64,000 nt of DNA, taken from Trabulsiella guamensis ATCC 49490. Its GTDB lineage: Bacteria > Pseudomonadota > Gammaproteobacteria > Enterobacterales > Enterobacteriaceae. Of this stretch, positions 42,307-52,900 are shown piece after piece. How positions within the stretch are numbered: position 1 is the first letter of the stretch; every line of letters starts with the position of its first letter. The notes beneath the pieces are model-generated. The model ran no database searches. It saw only the letters and a list, made by a program, of their open reading frames with translations, and was not told the DNA's origin. Location: NCBI RefSeq assembly GCF_000734965.1, contig NZ_JMTB01000074.1, positions 26,316 to 90,315 of the forward strand, read 5' to 3'. Made by a program: the position numbers and the translations under genes.

Positions 42307-42858
42307 TTACGGGTTAATCGCTACCTGTGCAATAACCTGTTGGTCATTGAGTGCTAAAACCTGCAAATAATCGTGCTCCAGCACCCCGTAACTGGCGACA
42401 AAGCCTCCTTTGGGAAGGCTGACTGAACCGGGATTAAAATGGATGATCCCGTCGCGTTTTTCCGCGACCGGAATATGAGTATGACCGGAAACCAGCACAT
42501 CGCCAGCGGCAAGCGCTGGCAGGTTGTCCGGACCAAAGAGATGCCCATGGGTCAAAAACAGGCGTTGACGCCCGGTCAGGACCTGTTGCCAGGGCGCGGT
42601 AATGGGGAAGTTGAGCAGCATCTGATCCACTTCACTGTCACAGTTGCCGCGAACCGCAATAATGCGTGATGCCTGCGCGTTCAGTTTTTCAGCGACTTCG
42701 GAGGGCGCATAGCCTTCCGGCAGGGCATTGCGCGGCCCGTGGTACAGCAGATCGCCGAGCAATATCAGCCACTGCGCGCCACTTTGCGCGAAGTATTCAA
42801 GCACGCGCTCCGTTGCGGGCAACGAACCGTGGATGTCCGATGCAAACATTAATTTCAT
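42307..42858 (-). CDS. yfcE: phosphodiesterase YfcE (calcineurin-like)
   Basis: Manganese-dependent phosphodiesterase of 183 residues. The five metallophosphatase motifs are visible: SDIHGS (Asp8, His10), GDLLYHG, RGNCDSEVD, LTHGH and SGHTHIP. The start at 42858 gives MKLMFASDIHG; GGAGG lies eight bases upstream. In K-12 the protein begins with one extra Met. It lies 54 bases upstream of yfcD. Confidence 0.94.
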   Translation of the reverse strand: MKLMFASDIHGSLPATERVLEYFAQSGAQWLILLGDLLYHGPRNALPEGYAPSEVAEKLNAQASRIIAVRGNCDSEVDQMLLNFPITAPWQQVLTGRQRLFLTHGHLFGPDNLPALAAGDVLVSGHTHIPVAEKRDGIIHFNPGSVSLPKGGFVASYGVLEHDYLQVLALNDQQVIAQVAINP

Positions 42859-42910
42859 ATGCTTTCCCTCCACCAAAACCGCGTTATTTTAACGGATTTT
42901 TCGGAGCCGA

Positions 42911-43570
<660 letters not shown>

Positions 43571-43692
43571 CTATAGGGTTTTCTGTCACCATATCGTCTC
43601 TTTCGCACGCTGTCACTTGATCAAAACTCACACTCGCCATTGAGCTTCTATACTCCTTGTTTCAACACGTCGGCTTATTCACGGGAGTGATG

Positions 43693-44322
43693 ATGATTGA
43701 CTTGTATTACGCGCCTACCCCCAATGGGCACAAAATTGCCCTGTTCCTCGAAGAAGCAGAACTGGCTTATCGCCTGATTCGGGTGGATATCAGCAAAGGC
43801 GAGCAGTTTCGCCCGGAGTTTCTGGAAGTATCGCCCAATAACAAGATCCCGGCGATTGTCGATCACGTTCCGGCTGACGGCGGCGCGCCGTTGAGTCTGT
43901 TCGAGTCTGGCGCCATTCTGCTTTATCTGGCTGAAAAAACGGGCAAACTGTTGAGCCTGGAGCCCCGTGCGCGCCATACCACGTTGCAGTGGCTTTTCTG
44001 GCAGGTCGGCGGGTTGGGGCCGATGCTGGGACAGAATCACCACTTCAACCACTTCGCGCCGCAGCCAGTACCTTATGCCATCGAGCGTTTTCAGGTGGAG
44101 ACGCAGCGCCTCTACAATGTGCTCAACAAGCGGCTCGAAACATCACCGTGGATGGGAGGTGAAGAATACAGCATTGCCGATATCGCCTGCTGGCCGTGGG
44201 TGAACTCACATGTGCGCCAGCGTATTGATCTGGAAAACTTTCCGGCGGTAAAAAACTGGTTTGAGCGGATCCGAACCCGACCGGCCACCGTCAAGGCGCT
44301 GCAAAAAGCGCAAGCAGGATAA
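43693..44322 (+). CDS. yfcG: disulfide-bond oxidoreductase YfcG (GST-like)
   Basis: Nu-class GST-like protein with disulfide-bond reductase activity in E. coli. The start at 43693 gives 209 residues, beginning MIDLYYAPTPNGHK; GGGAG lies upstream and the earlier in-frame start is unlikely. FESGAILLYLAEKTG is the glutathione gamma-glutamyl contact. The C-terminus is about six residues shorter than in K-12. folX follows 44 bases later. Confidence 0.94.
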   Translation: MIDLYYAPTPNGHKIALFLEEAELAYRLIRVDISKGEQFRPEFLEVSPNNKIPAIVDHVPADGGAPLSLFESGAILLYLAEKTGKLLSLEPRARHTTLQWLFWQVGGLGPMLGQNHHFNHFAPQPVPYAIERFQVETQRLYNVLNKRLETSPWMGGEEYSIADIACWPWVNSHVRQRIDLENFPAVKNWFERIRTRPATVKALQKAQAG

Positions 44323-44366
44323 GATGATGTATCATGGCGGCAACCATGCTACAGAGGAAGCCTGCA

Positions 44367-44729
44367 ATGTCTCAGCCAGACGCCATGATTCGAATTAAAA
44401 ACCTGCGCCTGCGTACTTTTATCGGCATCAAGGAAGAGGAGATCGCCAATCGTCAGGATGTCATCGTGAACGTCGTCATCCACTACCCGGCTGATAAAGC
44501 GCGGTGCAGTGAAGACATTAACGATGCGCTGAACTACCGCACGATTACCAAAAGCATTATCCGCCATATTGAAGATAACCGGTTCTCGTTGCTGGAAAAA
44601 TTAACTCAGGATGTGCTCGACATCGCACGCGAACATCACTGGGTCACTTATGCTGAAGTGGAGATCGACAAACTTCACGCGCTGCGGTACGCCGACTCGG
44701 TATCGATGACGATGAGCTGGCGACGTTAA
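44367..44729 (+). CDS. folX: dihydroneopterin triphosphate 2'-epimerase FolX
   Basis: T-fold (tunnelling) enzyme homologous to dihydroneopterin aldolase FolB, converting dihydroneopterin triphosphate to its monapterin isomer. It has 120 residues from the ATG at 44367 (GAGGAAG upstream), identical to the K-12 length. Conserved segments: [10 protein letters not shown] near the start and [13 protein letters not shown] near the end. Followed by yfcH after 18 bases. Confidence 0.95.
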   Translation: MSQPDAMIRIKNLRLRTFIGIKEEEIANRQDVIVNVVIHYPADKARCSEDINDALNYRTITKSIIRHIEDNRFSLLEKLTQDVLDIAREHHWVTYAEVEIDKLHALRYADSVSMTMSWRR

Positions 44730-44747
44730 GCGCAACCGGGAGGTTGC

Positions 44748-45641
44748 ATGAAAATTCTGATAACCGGCGGTACAGGACTCATTGGACGTCATTTGATCCC
44801 CCGGCTTTTCGCGCTGGGGCATGAGGTTGTGGTCGTCACACGCAACCCGGAGAAGGCACATAACGTGCTCGGAGATCGTGTTGCGCTGTGGAAAGGGCTC
44901 GAGGATCGTCAGAATCTGGACGGTATCGATGCGGTTATTAACCTCGCCGGTGAGCCCATTGCCGATAAGCGCTGGACGGACGAACAAAAGCAGCGGCTCT
45001 GCAACAGCCGCTGGAACATCACCCAGAAGCTGGTTGATCTGTTTCATGCCAGCGAAACGCCACCAGCAGTGCTGATTAGCGGTTCGGCTGCGGGGTATTA
45101 TGGTGACCTCGGCGAAGTGGTCGTCACGGAAGAGGAACCGCCGCACAACGAATTTACTCACAAACTTTGTGCCCGCTGGGAGCAAATCGCCAGTGGCGCG
45201 CAAAGCGACCGCACCCGCGTTTGCCTGCTGCGGACCGGCGTCGTGCTGGCTCCCAAAGGCGGGATCCTTGCTAAAATGCTACCGCTTTTCCGGCTCGGCC
45301 TCGGTGGCCCGATGGGTAACGGCAGACAATATCTGGCGTGGATCCACATCGACGATATGGTAAACGGAATTCTCTGGTTGCTGGACAACGACCTGCGCGG
45401 ACCGTTCAACATGGTATCGCCCTACCCTGTACGTAACGAGCAGTTCGCCCATACGCTGGGTCATGTGCTGCACCGTTCTGCTGTGTTGCGCGCGCCAGCC
45501 ACCGCAATACGGCTGATGATGGGTGAATCCTCCGTGCTGGTGCTCGGCGGTCAGCGGGCGCTCCCCAAACGTCTGGAAGAGGCTGGTTTCGCCTTCCGCT
45601 GGTATGACTTAGAAGAAGCCCTGTCAGATGTGGTAGGTTGA
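44748..45641 (+). CDS. yfcH: epimerase-family protein YfcH (SDR39U1-like)
   Basis: Atypical short-chain dehydrogenase/reductase of 297 residues, K-12 length. The Rossmann glycine motif TGGTGLIG is at residues 6-13 and [12 protein letters not shown] is typical of the SDR39U family, which is close to the cell-division inhibitor SulA-like nucleotide-sugar epimerases in older annotations. The substrate is unknown. Probably in an operon with folX. Confidence 0.93.
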   Translation: MKILITGGTGLIGRHLIPRLFALGHEVVVVTRNPEKAHNVLGDRVALWKGLEDRQNLDGIDAVINLAGEPIADKRWTDEQKQRLCNSRWNITQKLVDLFHASETPPAVLISGSAAGYYGDLGEVVVTEEEPPHNEFTHKLCARWEQIASGAQSDRTRVCLLRTGVVLAPKGGILAKMLPLFRLGLGGPMGNGRQYLAWIHIDDMVNGILWLLDNDLRGPFNMVSPYPVRNEQFAHTLGHVLHRSAVLRAPATAIRLMMGESSVLVLGGQRALPKRLEEAGFAFRWYDLEEALSDVVG

Positions 45642-45698
45642 TTGCGGGCAACGGGCTCATGATACAGTGAAAGGCCAACGCATCAGAATGGCGACGTT

Positions 45699-46208
45699 AT
45701 GGCGATAATCACCACCACCCGGCTTATCCTTTCTCCCTTCCAGACCACCGACTGGCGGTTTTTTCGCGCGCTGCGCGAAGACCCGTCGGTGATGCGCTAT
45801 ATCGCCAGCATCGCCCCGGAAAAAGATAACCGCCTGCTGTTCGCCACCCGCCTGAACGCGCCGCATACCTTTGTGGTTCGCACCCATGACGACCCAACCG
45901 CGCTGGGCGATATCGGCCTGAAAATCAGCCCGCAGTACCGTGAAGAGGCGGATATTGGTTATATGTTTATCCCACAGGCGCAGGGGAAAGGCATTGCCAG
46001 CGAAGCGGTGCGCGCGCTCTGCGAATACGCCTTTACTCAGGTGGGCATCAAGGCGCTCAATGCCTGGGTGCTGGCCGATAACATCGGCTCAGTGCGCGTA
46101 CTGGAAAAGTGCGGTTTTGTGCGTACGCAGATGCTGGAAAAGGCGTACGAGATTGACGGCGTGGACTATGACGACTGGGTGTATCGTCTGGAAAGTCCTG
46201 CATTTTAA
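45699..46208 (+). CDS. GNAT-family N-acetyltransferase (RimJ/RimL-like)
   Basis: Predicted acetyltransferase of 169 residues of the RimJ/RimL protein/amine acetyltransferase type: TTRLILSPFQTTDWRFFRAL at the start, the acetyl-CoA loop in PQAQGKGIASEAV (about residues 92-104), and NIGSVRVLEKCGFVR near the end. It lies between yfcH and hisP, where K-12 has the transposase-like gene rpnB (yfcI). The target is unknown. No clear strong ribosome-binding site precedes the ATG. Confidence 0.85.
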   Translation: MAIITTTRLILSPFQTTDWRFFRALREDPSVMRYIASIAPEKDNRLLFATRLNAPHTFVVRTHDDPTALGDIGLKISPQYREEADIGYMFIPQAQGKGIASEAVRALCEYAFTQVGIKALNAWVLADNIGSVRVLEKCGFVRTQMLEKAYEIDGVDYDDWVYRLESPAF

Positions 46209-46294
46209 TCCCTTCATGACTGTCGCCGTATTCCTGAGATAACGCGTGGAAAACGGCTCGCAAAAACGCAAAATCGCTCCCGCAGCCAGAAAGA

Positions 46295-46315
46295 ATAGCC
46301 CGACCCGCGGGCTAT
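46295..46315 (-). terminator. terminator after hisP
   Basis: ATAGCCCG / CGGGCTAT stem of eight bases with a five-base loop, followed on the minus strand by TCTTTCT. Lies seven bases after the hisP stop and ends the hisJQMP transcript. Confidence 0.85.
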
Positions 46316-46321
46316 CGTGTG

Positions 46322-47095
46322 TTATTTCAGTGAGCCTTTCAGGAACTGCTGCAAGCGTGGGCTCTGCGGGTTGCCGAACAGATCATCCGGGTGCCCTTCT
46401 TCTTCGATTTTCCCCTGATGCAGGAAAATCACGTGCGAGGAAACGTGGCGGGCAAATCCCATTTCGTGCGTCACGACGACCATCGTTTTCCCCTCTTCGG
46501 CCAGCTTCTGCATGATGCGCAGCACTTCACCCACCAGCTCAGGATCAAGCGCCGAAGTGGGTTCGTCAAACAGCAGCACTTCCGGCTCCATTGCCAACGC
46601 GCGGGCAATGGAAACACGTTGTTGCTGACCGCCGGAGAGATGCACCGGGTATTTGGTCTGCTGACGCTCGTCGATACCGACTTTTGCCAGATATTTTTCC
46701 GCCCTCTCGCGGGCTTCTTGTTTGCTCAGTCCGAGCACCTGAACCGGTGCTTCCATCACATTTTCCAGCACTGTCATGTGATTCCACAGGTTGAAGTGCT
46801 GAAATACCATCGTCAGACGTGTGCGCAGCAGGCGAAGCTGGTTTTTATCCGCGACCTTAAGCTGACCGTCTTTGTCACGCACCAGGCCGATATTCTGGCC
46901 GTTCACCACAATCGAACCTTCGCTCGGCTTTTCGAGGAAGTTAATGCAGCGCAGGAAGGTACTCTTCCCGGAGCCCGATGAACCGATGATCGAGATAACA
47001 TCGCCGGCATTCGCCTTCAGCGTGACGCCTTTCAATACTTCATGCTCGCCGTAGCGTTTATGCAAATCGATGACGTTTAGTTTGTTCTCAGCCAT
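46322..47095 (-). CDS. hisP: histidine/lysine-arginine-ornithine ABC transporter ATPase HisP
   Basis: ATP-binding subunit of the periplasmic histidine and LAO permease; 257 residues. Walker [10 protein letters not shown] spans about 38-46, the signature LSGGQQQR begins at 153, and the Walker B aspartate is Asp178 in [13 protein letters not shown]. Seven bases separate it from hisM. It works as a dimer on HisQ-HisM at the inner membrane. Confidence 0.98.
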   Translation of the reverse strand: MAENKLNVIDLHKRYGEHEVLKGVTLKANAGDVISIIGSSGSGKSTFLRCINFLEKPSEGSIVVNGQNIGLVRDKDGQLKVADKNQLRLLRTRLTMVFQHFNLWNHMTVLENVMEAPVQVLGLSKQEARERAEKYLAKVGIDERQQTKYPVHLSGGQQQRVSIARALAMEPEVLLFDEPTSALDPELVGEVLRIMQKLAEEGKTMVVVTHEMGFARHVSSHVIFLHQGKIEEEGHPDDLFGNPQSPRLQQFLKGSLK

Positions 47096-47102
47096 GATGT
47101 TC

Positions 47103-47819
47103 TCAATGCGTTGAAGAAGGTGATAAATGCTGCATCCAGCGCTTTTCCGCTCTGCGGAACAGGCTGATCAACACATACGAAATGATCAGATACAGTACGG
47201 CGGCAATCCCGAATGCAGTAAAGGGCTGATAGGTCGCCGAGTTGATATCACGGGCGATTTTCAGCAGATCCGGCACCGTCGCGGTAAAAGCCAGCGCGGT
47301 GGAATGCAGCATCAGAATCACTTCGTTACTGTAGGCCGGTAAAGCAATGCGTAACGCCGACGGCAAAATGATACAGCGGTACATTTTGCCGCTGGAGAAG
47401 CCGTACGCGCGCGCCGCTTCAATTTCACCGTGTGGCACTGAACGAATGGCCCCGGCAAAAATTTCCGTGGTATACGCACAGGTATTCAGGGTCAGCGCCA
47501 GCACTGTACAGTTCAGGCCGCTGCGGAAAAAGGCATTCAGCAGTTCCGTCCCCTTCACCACTTCCAGCGTATACATCCCCGAGTAAAACACCAGCAGTTG
47601 CACGTACAGCGGCGTTCCGCGAAAAACATAGGTAAAAACCCAGATGGGCATGCTGATGAATTTATTGCTTGAGACACGCCCAATCGCCAGCAGCACCGCC
47701 AGCAAACCGCCCATCACCACAGATAAAATCAGTAACCAGAGCGTAATGGCCACCCCGGTGAAACGATAGCCATCGGTCCACAGCAGGGCTTTCCAGTATT
47801 CCTGAATAATGTCGATCAC
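47103..47819 (-). CDS. hisM: histidine transporter permease HisM
   Basis: Inner-membrane permease of 238 residues, about five helices; the EAA motif coupling to HisP is [22 protein letters not shown] (about residues 150-171). The start is GTG, overlapping the hisQ stop (GTGA). HisM and HisQ are paralogues and form the heterodimeric channel. Confidence 0.97.
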   Translation of the reverse strand: MIDIIQEYWKALLWTDGYRFTGVAITLWLLILSVVMGGLLAVLLAIGRVSSNKFISMPIWVFTYVFRGTPLYVQLLVFYSGMYTLEVVKGTELLNAFFRSGLNCTVLALTLNTCAYTTEIFAGAIRSVPHGEIEAARAYGFSSGKMYRCIILPSALRIALPAYSNEVILMLHSTALAFTATVPDLLKIARDINSATYQPFTAFGIAAVLYLIISYVLISLFRRAEKRWMQHLSPSSTH

Positions 47820-48502
47820 AGGTCAGCCCTCTTCACACCCACAGTATAACGACGCTCAAGTAACAGCAGCACGCCGTTGGATACCGTAGTAAAAACCAGA
47901 TAAATCACCCCGCAAACAACGGCAAAGTAGAACGGCTCCCAGGTGCTTTTCCCGGCGAGTTGCGTGGCTTTTACCACATCTTCCAGCCCAAGCAGCGATA
48001 CCAGTGCGGTGGCTTTCAGTATGACTTGCCAGTTGTTGCCGATGCCCGGCAGCGCGAAGCGCATCATCGCCGGAAACATAATGCGGCGGAAAGTCTGGCG
48101 ACGGGTAAAACCAAACGCCGTTGCCGCTTCCAGATGTCCCTTCGGGACTGCCAGATAGGCACCACGAAAAGTTTCAGTAAAATAGGCGCCGTAGATATAA
48201 CCCAGCGTGATGATCCCCGCGACCATGGGGTCAATATCAAACTGTGCCAGACCTAAGGCGTCGGTAATGGTATTGAGCACTATTTGTAAGCCATAGAAAA
48301 TCAGCAGCATCAATACCAAATCCGGTACACCGCGAATAAGCGTGGTGTAGGCTTCAAACAGCAACGCCAGCGGGCGATTGTTCGATAACTTCGCGCCAGC
48401 CCCGGCAAGCCCAATCACCACAGCTAACAACACGGAACTGATAGCCAGTTCCAGCGTCACGAGAGCGCCATGAAAAATAACTTGTGAAAACCCGTACAGC
48501 AT
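47816..48502 (-). CDS. hisQ: histidine transporter permease HisQ
   Basis: Inner-membrane permease of 228 residues with about five helices. The EAA loop is LEAATAFGFTRRQTFRRIMFP (about residues 125-145). It partners HisM; receptors HisJ and ArgT dock on the periplasmic face. It starts 62 bases after hisJ, with a hairpin in the gap. Confidence 0.97.
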   Translation of the reverse strand: MLYGFSQVIFHGALVTLELAISSVLLAVVIGLAGAGAKLSNNRPLALLFEAYTTLIRGVPDLVLMLLIFYGLQIVLNTITDALGLAQFDIDPMVAGIITLGYIYGAYFTETFRGAYLAVPKGHLEAATAFGFTRRQTFRRIMFPAMMRFALPGIGNNWQVILKATALVSLLGLEDVVKATQLAGKSTWEPFYFAVVCGVIYLVFTTVSNGVLLLLERRYTVGVKRADL

Positions 48503-48526
48503 TCCGCCTGTCCCGTCTGTGTAACA

Positions 48527-48550
48527 CCTTCGCGCCCAAAGACACGAAGG
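48527..48550 (-). repeat. hairpin in the hisJ-hisQ gap
   Basis: CCTTCG / CGAAGG arms around a 12-base loop. REP elements are known at this spot in Salmonella; this sequence does not match the REP consensus. It could still shield the hisJ 3' end and help give the higher expression of the receptor relative to the permease genes; that is inference. Confidence 0.5.
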
Positions 48551-48564
48551 CTCATACGTGCTGG

Positions 48565-49347
48565 TTAGTCACCATACACATTAAAATCGAAGTACTTTTT
48601 CGCTAATTTTTCGTAGGTACCATCGGCACGCATTTCAGCAAATGCTTTATTCAGCGCTTCACGCAGTTCGTTGTCTTCTTTACGCAGGCCCATACCCGTG
48701 CCAACGCCGAACAGTTTGATGTCCTTGATTGACGGACCGCCAAACTCATAATCGCTGCCTACCGGTTGTTTGAGGAAACCTTCGCTGGCAGCGACTTCGT
48801 CCTGGAACGCGGCGTCGATACGCCCTGCCGTCAGGTCAGCGTAGATGTTGTCCTGCCCCTGATAGGAGACAATTTCAATCCCTTTCGCCGCCCAGTGTTC
48901 GTTGCCGTAGGTTTCCTGCGTGGTGCCCTGCAATACGCCAACGCGTTTACCTTTCAGCGTTGCGAGATCAGGCGTGATATTACTGCCTTTTTTCACAACC
49001 AGACGGGAATCCGCTGCATAGAGTTTGTCGGTGAAGGCAATCTCCTGCTGACGTTTTTCGGTGATCGACAGCGACGACATGATCGCATCGATTTTCTTCG
49101 CTTTCAGAGAAGGGATCAGTGCATCCAGCGGGCTTTCGATGAAGGTACATTGCGTTTTTAAGCGCTGGCAGAGTTCTTTCGCCAGATCGATGTCAAAACC
49201 CACCAGTTCACCCTGCGCATTTTTTGATTCGAACGGGGCATAGGTGGGATCAGTGCCAATACGAAGTTTTTGCGGGATTGCTGCGTAAACGGTGGATATG
49301 CTGGAAAGCGCCAGCATTAATGAGAGAGACAACGCCAGTTTTTTCAT
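48565..49347 (-). CDS. hisJ: histidine-binding periplasmic protein HisJ
   Basis: Solute-binding receptor of 260 residues, with a signal peptide of about 22 residues ([22 protein letters not shown], then AIPQ). The SBP_bac_3 fold is shown by [32 protein letters not shown] sequence (residues 27-54) and [15 protein letters not shown]. The start at 49347 has GAGGA upstream and matches K-12. Close paralogue of argT upstream. Periplasm. Confidence 0.97.
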   Translation of the reverse strand: MKKLALSLSLMLALSSISTVYAAIPQKLRIGTDPTYAPFESKNAQGELVGFDIDLAKELCQRLKTQCTFIESPLDALIPSLKAKKIDAIMSSLSITEKRQQEIAFTDKLYAADSRLVVKKGSNITPDLATLKGKRVGVLQGTTQETYGNEHWAAKGIEIVSYQGQDNIYADLTAGRIDAAFQDEVAASEGFLKQPVGSDYEFGGPSIKDIKLFGVGTGMGLRKEDNELREALNKAFAEMRADGTYEKLAKKYFDFNVYGD

Positions 49348-49591
49348 ATCTATCCTCAACAGACTTTCATTCTAACGGGGGTCAAGCAAAAGTACGGTAC
49401 AGGTTATCGTGCCATTTTTTGCGGTAAGTCGACACGTTTTTTTGCAACAGAAATGCTTAAATATGCACTACCAAGCTAAAAATCAGCATATTCAATGCGT
49501 ATCTAATGCATTCATTAGGGTAATGCACCAAAACGAGTCATCATTTTGATGCATTACACTCCGTTAGTCTGGATGGTCTGCGGTAGACGAC

Positions 49592-50374
49592 TTACTCGCC
49601 GTAGACATTAAAGTTAAAGTACTTCTTCGCCATCTTGTCGTAAGTGCCATCTTTGCGCAGATCGCCCAGCGCTTTGTCGAAGGCGGCTTTCAGCTCAGCG
49701 TCGTCTTTACGCAGACCCACACCCGTGCCGTCGCCGAAGTATTTTTTGTCTTTCACGGAAGGACCAGCAAAGTCGAAATCTTTACCGGCAGGCTGTTTGA
49801 GGAAACCTTCACTGGCGGCCACTTCATCCTGGAATGCAGCATCCAGACGACCGGCGGCAAGGTCAGAGTAGATCAAATCCTGGTTCTGATAGGCAACAAC
49901 ATCAACGCCCTGTGTGCGCCATTTTTCATTGGCATAGGCTTCCTGAGTCGACCCCTGAAGCACACCAACGTGTTTGCCTTTCAGCACATCAAGCTCCGGT
50001 TTCACCGACGACCCTTTCGCGGCAATTAAGCGGGAATCCGCGGCGTAGAGTTTGTCAGAAAAGGCAATCTCCTGCTGACGTTTCTCAGTGATAGAGAGCG
50101 AAGAGATGATGGCGTCGATCTTTTTCGCTTTCAGCGAAGGGATCAGAGAGTCAAAATCGCTGCCCACCCAGGTACATTTCACCTGCATGCGTTTGCACAT
50201 CTCGTTGCCCAAATCGATATCAAACCCAACAAAATCCCCCTTCGCATCTTTCGATGAGAAAGGCGCATAAGTCGCGTCTGTGCCAATGCGAACTGTCTGC
50301 GGCAGCGCGGCAAATACACTGGATGCGCTGCAGATACCTGATAACAACGTGAGAGCCAGAACCGTCTTCTTCAT
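49592..50374 (-). CDS. argT: lysine/arginine/ornithine-binding periplasmic protein ArgT
   Basis: Periplasmic receptor of 260 residues that hands cationic amino acids to the HisQMP permease. Signal peptide of about 22 residues ending SSVFA-ALPQ, then the SBP_bac_3 fold ([18 protein letters not shown]). Strongly similar along its whole length to HisJ, a tandem duplication. It has its own sigma-54-type promoter and a CA-rich leader. 244 bases separate it from hisJ. Confidence 0.97.
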   Translation of the reverse strand: MKKTVLALTLLSGICSASSVFAALPQTVRIGTDATYAPFSSKDAKGDFVGFDIDLGNEMCKRMQVKCTWVGSDFDSLIPSLKAKKIDAIISSLSITEKRQQEIAFSDKLYAADSRLIAAKGSSVKPELDVLKGKHVGVLQGSTQEAYANEKWRTQGVDVVAYQNQDLIYSDLAAGRLDAAFQDEVAASEGFLKQPAGKDFDFAGPSVKDKKYFGDGTGVGLRKDDAELKAAFDKALGDLRKDGTYDKMAKKYFNFNVYGE

Positions 50375-50407
50375 ACATTACCCTTAAAATGTCGTGATGT
50401 AGTAAGT

Positions 50408-50447
50408 GTCTTGTTATGTCGTTTGCGTGTTGTGTGTTGTTGTTGCA
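50408..50447 (-). promoter_or_regulatory. CA-rich leader of argT, probable GcvB sRNA target
   Basis: On the minus strand the argT 5' leader is a nearly pure C/A stretch (CAACAACAACACACAACACG and onwards), complementary to the G/U-rich region R1 of the small RNA GcvB. argT is a known GcvB target in Salmonella, where a CA-rich element upstream of the Shine-Dalgarno site is used. GcvB itself is not in this window. Confidence 0.75.
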
Positions 50448-50456
50448 GACAATTCT

Positions 50457-50472
50457 TGCATCTTTTATGCCA
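50457..50472 (-). promoter_or_regulatory. sigma-54 (-24/-12) promoter of argT
   Basis: TGGCATAAAAGATGCA on the minus strand matches the RpoN consensus TGGCACG-N4-TTGCA with exact GG-to-GC spacing. It lies about 80 bases upstream of the argT ATG. NtrC control of argT is established in Salmonella; NtrC sites were not clear by eye. The surrounding 304-base gap (50375-50678) holds no gene. Confidence 0.82.
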
Positions 50473-50623
50473 TATTCGCCGACCTCAACGAAATCGACGT
50501 TAAATATGTTAACAAAAAGTTGCGATGTTGTCGTCAGAAGGAAAGATAACAGCAATGACAGATAAACCGCAGCGGCGCAGCGCAAAAAAACAAATTAAAT
50601 GTTGAGGATTTGATCGTGGTTGC

Positions 50624-50646
50624 AAAATCGCCCCAGAACAGGGCGA
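50624..50646 (-). terminator. weak terminator after ubiX
   Basis: Minus-strand TCGCCC / GGGCGA arms with an 11-base loop, followed by TTTTG. It lies 32 bases past the ubiX stop and could end the cvpA-purF-ubiX transcript. Confidence 0.5.
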
Positions 50647-50678
50647 AGCGACAGATTATGCACTACGCTGGTGCAGCG

Positions 50679-51248
50679 TTACGCCCCCTGCCAGCGGGTG
50701 AATAAATCCTCAGGTAAATCAATATCAAACTGGTCAAGCACCCGGTTGACCGTCTGGTTGATGACATCATCCAGGGTTTCAGGGCGATGATAAAATGCCG
50801 GTACTGGCGGCATGATCACCGCCCCAATTTCCGCCGCCTGGGTCATTAATCGCAGATGGCCGAGATGCAGCGGCGTTTCACGCACACACAACACCAGCGG
50901 ACGCCGCTCCTTGAGGATCACATCCGCCGCGCGGGTCAGTAGCCCATCGGTATAGCTGTGAACAATCCCGGAAAGCGTCTTGATCGAACAGGGCAATATC
51001 ACCATCCCGGTCGTCTTAAACGAACCGGAGGAGATACAGGCGGCGATATCACGGGCATCGTGCACCACATCGGCCAGCGCCTGCACCTCACGCAATGTAA
51101 TGTCGGTTTCGAGCGACAGCGTCTGACGCGCTGCCTGACTCATGATCAGATGCGTTTCCACTCCGGCGACATCACGCAGTACCTGCAACAGGCGCACGCC
51201 ATAAATTGCGCCACTGGCGCCTGAGATACCTACAATGAGTCGTTTCAT
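50679..51248 (-). CDS. ubiX: flavin prenyltransferase UbiX
   Basis: Makes prenylated FMN for the decarboxylase UbiD in ubiquinone synthesis; 189 residues. The FMN-binding N-terminal motif GISGASGAIYGVRLL and the conserved region MPPVPAFYHRPET with the C-terminal RVLDQFDID are present. It follows purF by 101 bases, as in K-12. Older names are ubiX/dedF and 'phenylacrylic acid decarboxylase'. Confidence 0.97.
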   Translation of the reverse strand: MKRLIVGISGASGAIYGVRLLQVLRDVAGVETHLIMSQAARQTLSLETDITLREVQALADVVHDARDIAACISSGSFKTTGMVILPCSIKTLSGIVHSYTDGLLTRAADVILKERRPLVLCVRETPLHLGHLRLMTQAAEIGAVIMPPVPAFYHRPETLDDVINQTVNRVLDQFDIDLPEDLFTRWQGA

Positions 51249-51349
51249 AATTGAGTCCTCCCGACATTTTCAGGCTGACAATGCCGCAAACAGACGGGAG
51301 TTGCAAGACAAGCGCGTCCTGCCGGGTAACAGAACGCGCCAGAGGAGAG

Positions 51350-52867
51350 TTAACCTTCGTTATGCATCTCTAAATTTTCCATTTCGTTCTGACGCAGCAG
51401 AGCTTTCGCATCGTCATTACGTAAGGAATCGAGATAGTCGAGATACTGCTGGTTAACATCTTTGGTCACGTACACGCCATTAAATACCGAGCACTCAAAC
51501 TGCTGAATGTCCGGGTTCTCGGCGCGTACCGCCTCGATGAGATCGTTAAGATCCTGGAAAATCAGGCCATCTGCGCCGATGATCTGGCGGATTTCATCCA
51601 CTTCGCGACCATGGGCAATCAGTTCGTTAGCAGTCGGCATATCGATACCGTACACGTTCGGGAAACGAATTTCCGGTGCGGCAGACGCCAGATAAACTTT
51701 CTTCGCCCCCGCTTCGCGTGCCATTTCGATGATCTGCTCAGACGTGGTACCGCGGACAATGGAGTCGTCCACCAGCAGCACGTTCTTGTCACGGAACTCG
51801 GCGCGGTTGGCGTTCAGCTTACGGCGCACCGATTTACGACGCAGTTGCTGCCCGGGCATGATAAAGGTACGACCGACATAGCGGTTCTTCACGAAGCCCT
51901 GACGGTACGGTTTTTCGAGAATACGGGCGATTTCCAGCGCAATATCGCATGAGGTTTCCGGAATGGGGATGACCACGTCGATGTCGAGATCTTCCCACTC
52001 GCGGGCAATTTTCTCGCCAAGTTTGGTTCCCATATTCACGCGGGCGCTGTAGACGGAAATTTTATCGATGAACGAATCCGGACGCGCGAAATAGACATAC
52101 TCAAACAGGCACGGGTTGCTGACCGGGTTATCCGCACACTGGCGGGTAAACAACTGCCCTTTCTCGGTAATGTAGATGGCTTCGCCTGGCGCGACATCAC
52201 GCAGGAACTCAAAGCCCAGCGTATCCAGCGCCACACTCTCGGAGGCCACCATGTATTCGGTACGACCATCGCCAATATCGCGTTTGCCGAGTACCAGCGG
52301 GCGAATACCGTTCGGATCGCGAAAGGCGATCATCCCATGACCGATAATCATCGCCACGCAGGCGTAGGCGCCGCGGATCTGCCGGTTAGTGGCGGCTATC
52401 GCCGCAAAAATGTTGTCCGCTTCCAGAGGATAGTGGCGGAAGTTATCCAGCTCGCTGGCAAAAATGTTGAGCAGGATTTCAGAATCTGAAGTGGTGTTAA
52501 TGTGACGGCGCTTCTCTTCGAACAGCTTTTTACGCAGCTCGTGCGCGTTGGTCAGATTACCGTTGTGCGCCAGGGTGATGCCGAAAGGAGAGTTGACGTA
52601 AAAAGGTTGTGCCTCGGAGGCGCTGGAGCTACCGGCCGTGGGGTAACGCACATGGCCAATCCCCATATTGCCCTGCATACGCTGCATATGGCGAGCTTCG
52701 AACACATCACTCACCAGACCGTTGGCCTTACGCAACCGGAAACAGTTGTTCGCATCAATGGTGATGATGCCTGCGGCATCCTGCCCGCGGTGCTGAAGCA
52801 CCGTTAACGCGTCATAAATCGACTGGTTGACCGGCATAACACCGGCGATACCGACAATACCGCACAT
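51350..52867 (-). CDS. purF: amidophosphoribosyltransferase PurF
   Basis: First committed enzyme of purine synthesis, transferring glutamine amide nitrogen to PRPP. It has 505 residues. After Met removal the nucleophile is Cys2 (MCGIVGIAG) of the N-terminal glutaminase domain; the C-terminal PRTase domain carries the PRPP loop [14 protein letters not shown] (about residues 363-376). Expressed with cvpA (33 bases upstream), with PurR control indicated by the box before cvpA. Confidence 0.98.
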   Translation of the reverse strand: MCGIVGIAGVMPVNQSIYDALTVLQHRGQDAAGIITIDANNCFRLRKANGLVSDVFEARHMQRMQGNMGIGHVRYPTAGSSSASEAQPFYVNSPFGITLAHNGNLTNAHELRKKLFEEKRRHINTTSDSEILLNIFASELDNFRHYPLEADNIFAAIAATNRQIRGAYACVAMIIGHGMIAFRDPNGIRPLVLGKRDIGDGRTEYMVASESVALDTLGFEFLRDVAPGEAIYITEKGQLFTRQCADNPVSNPCLFEYVYFARPDSFIDKISVYSARVNMGTKLGEKIAREWEDLDIDVVIPIPETSCDIALEIARILEKPYRQGFVKNRYVGRTFIMPGQQLRRKSVRRKLNANRAEFRDKNVLLVDDSIVRGTTSEQIIEMAREAGAKKVYLASAAPEIRFPNVYGIDMPTANELIAHGREVDEIRQIIGADGLIFQDLNDLIEAVRAENPDIQQFECSVFNGVYVTKDVNQQYLDYLDSLRNDDAKALLRQNEMENLEMHNEG

Positions 52868-52900
52868 ACGTCATTTTCCTCGTTAAGAACTGCCCAAAGC

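Noticed and set aside
49396..49415. TGGCACG on the minus strand upstream of hisJ as a sigma-54 site
   Set aside because: The -24 half is good but the -12 GC is absent at the required spacing, unlike the argT site.
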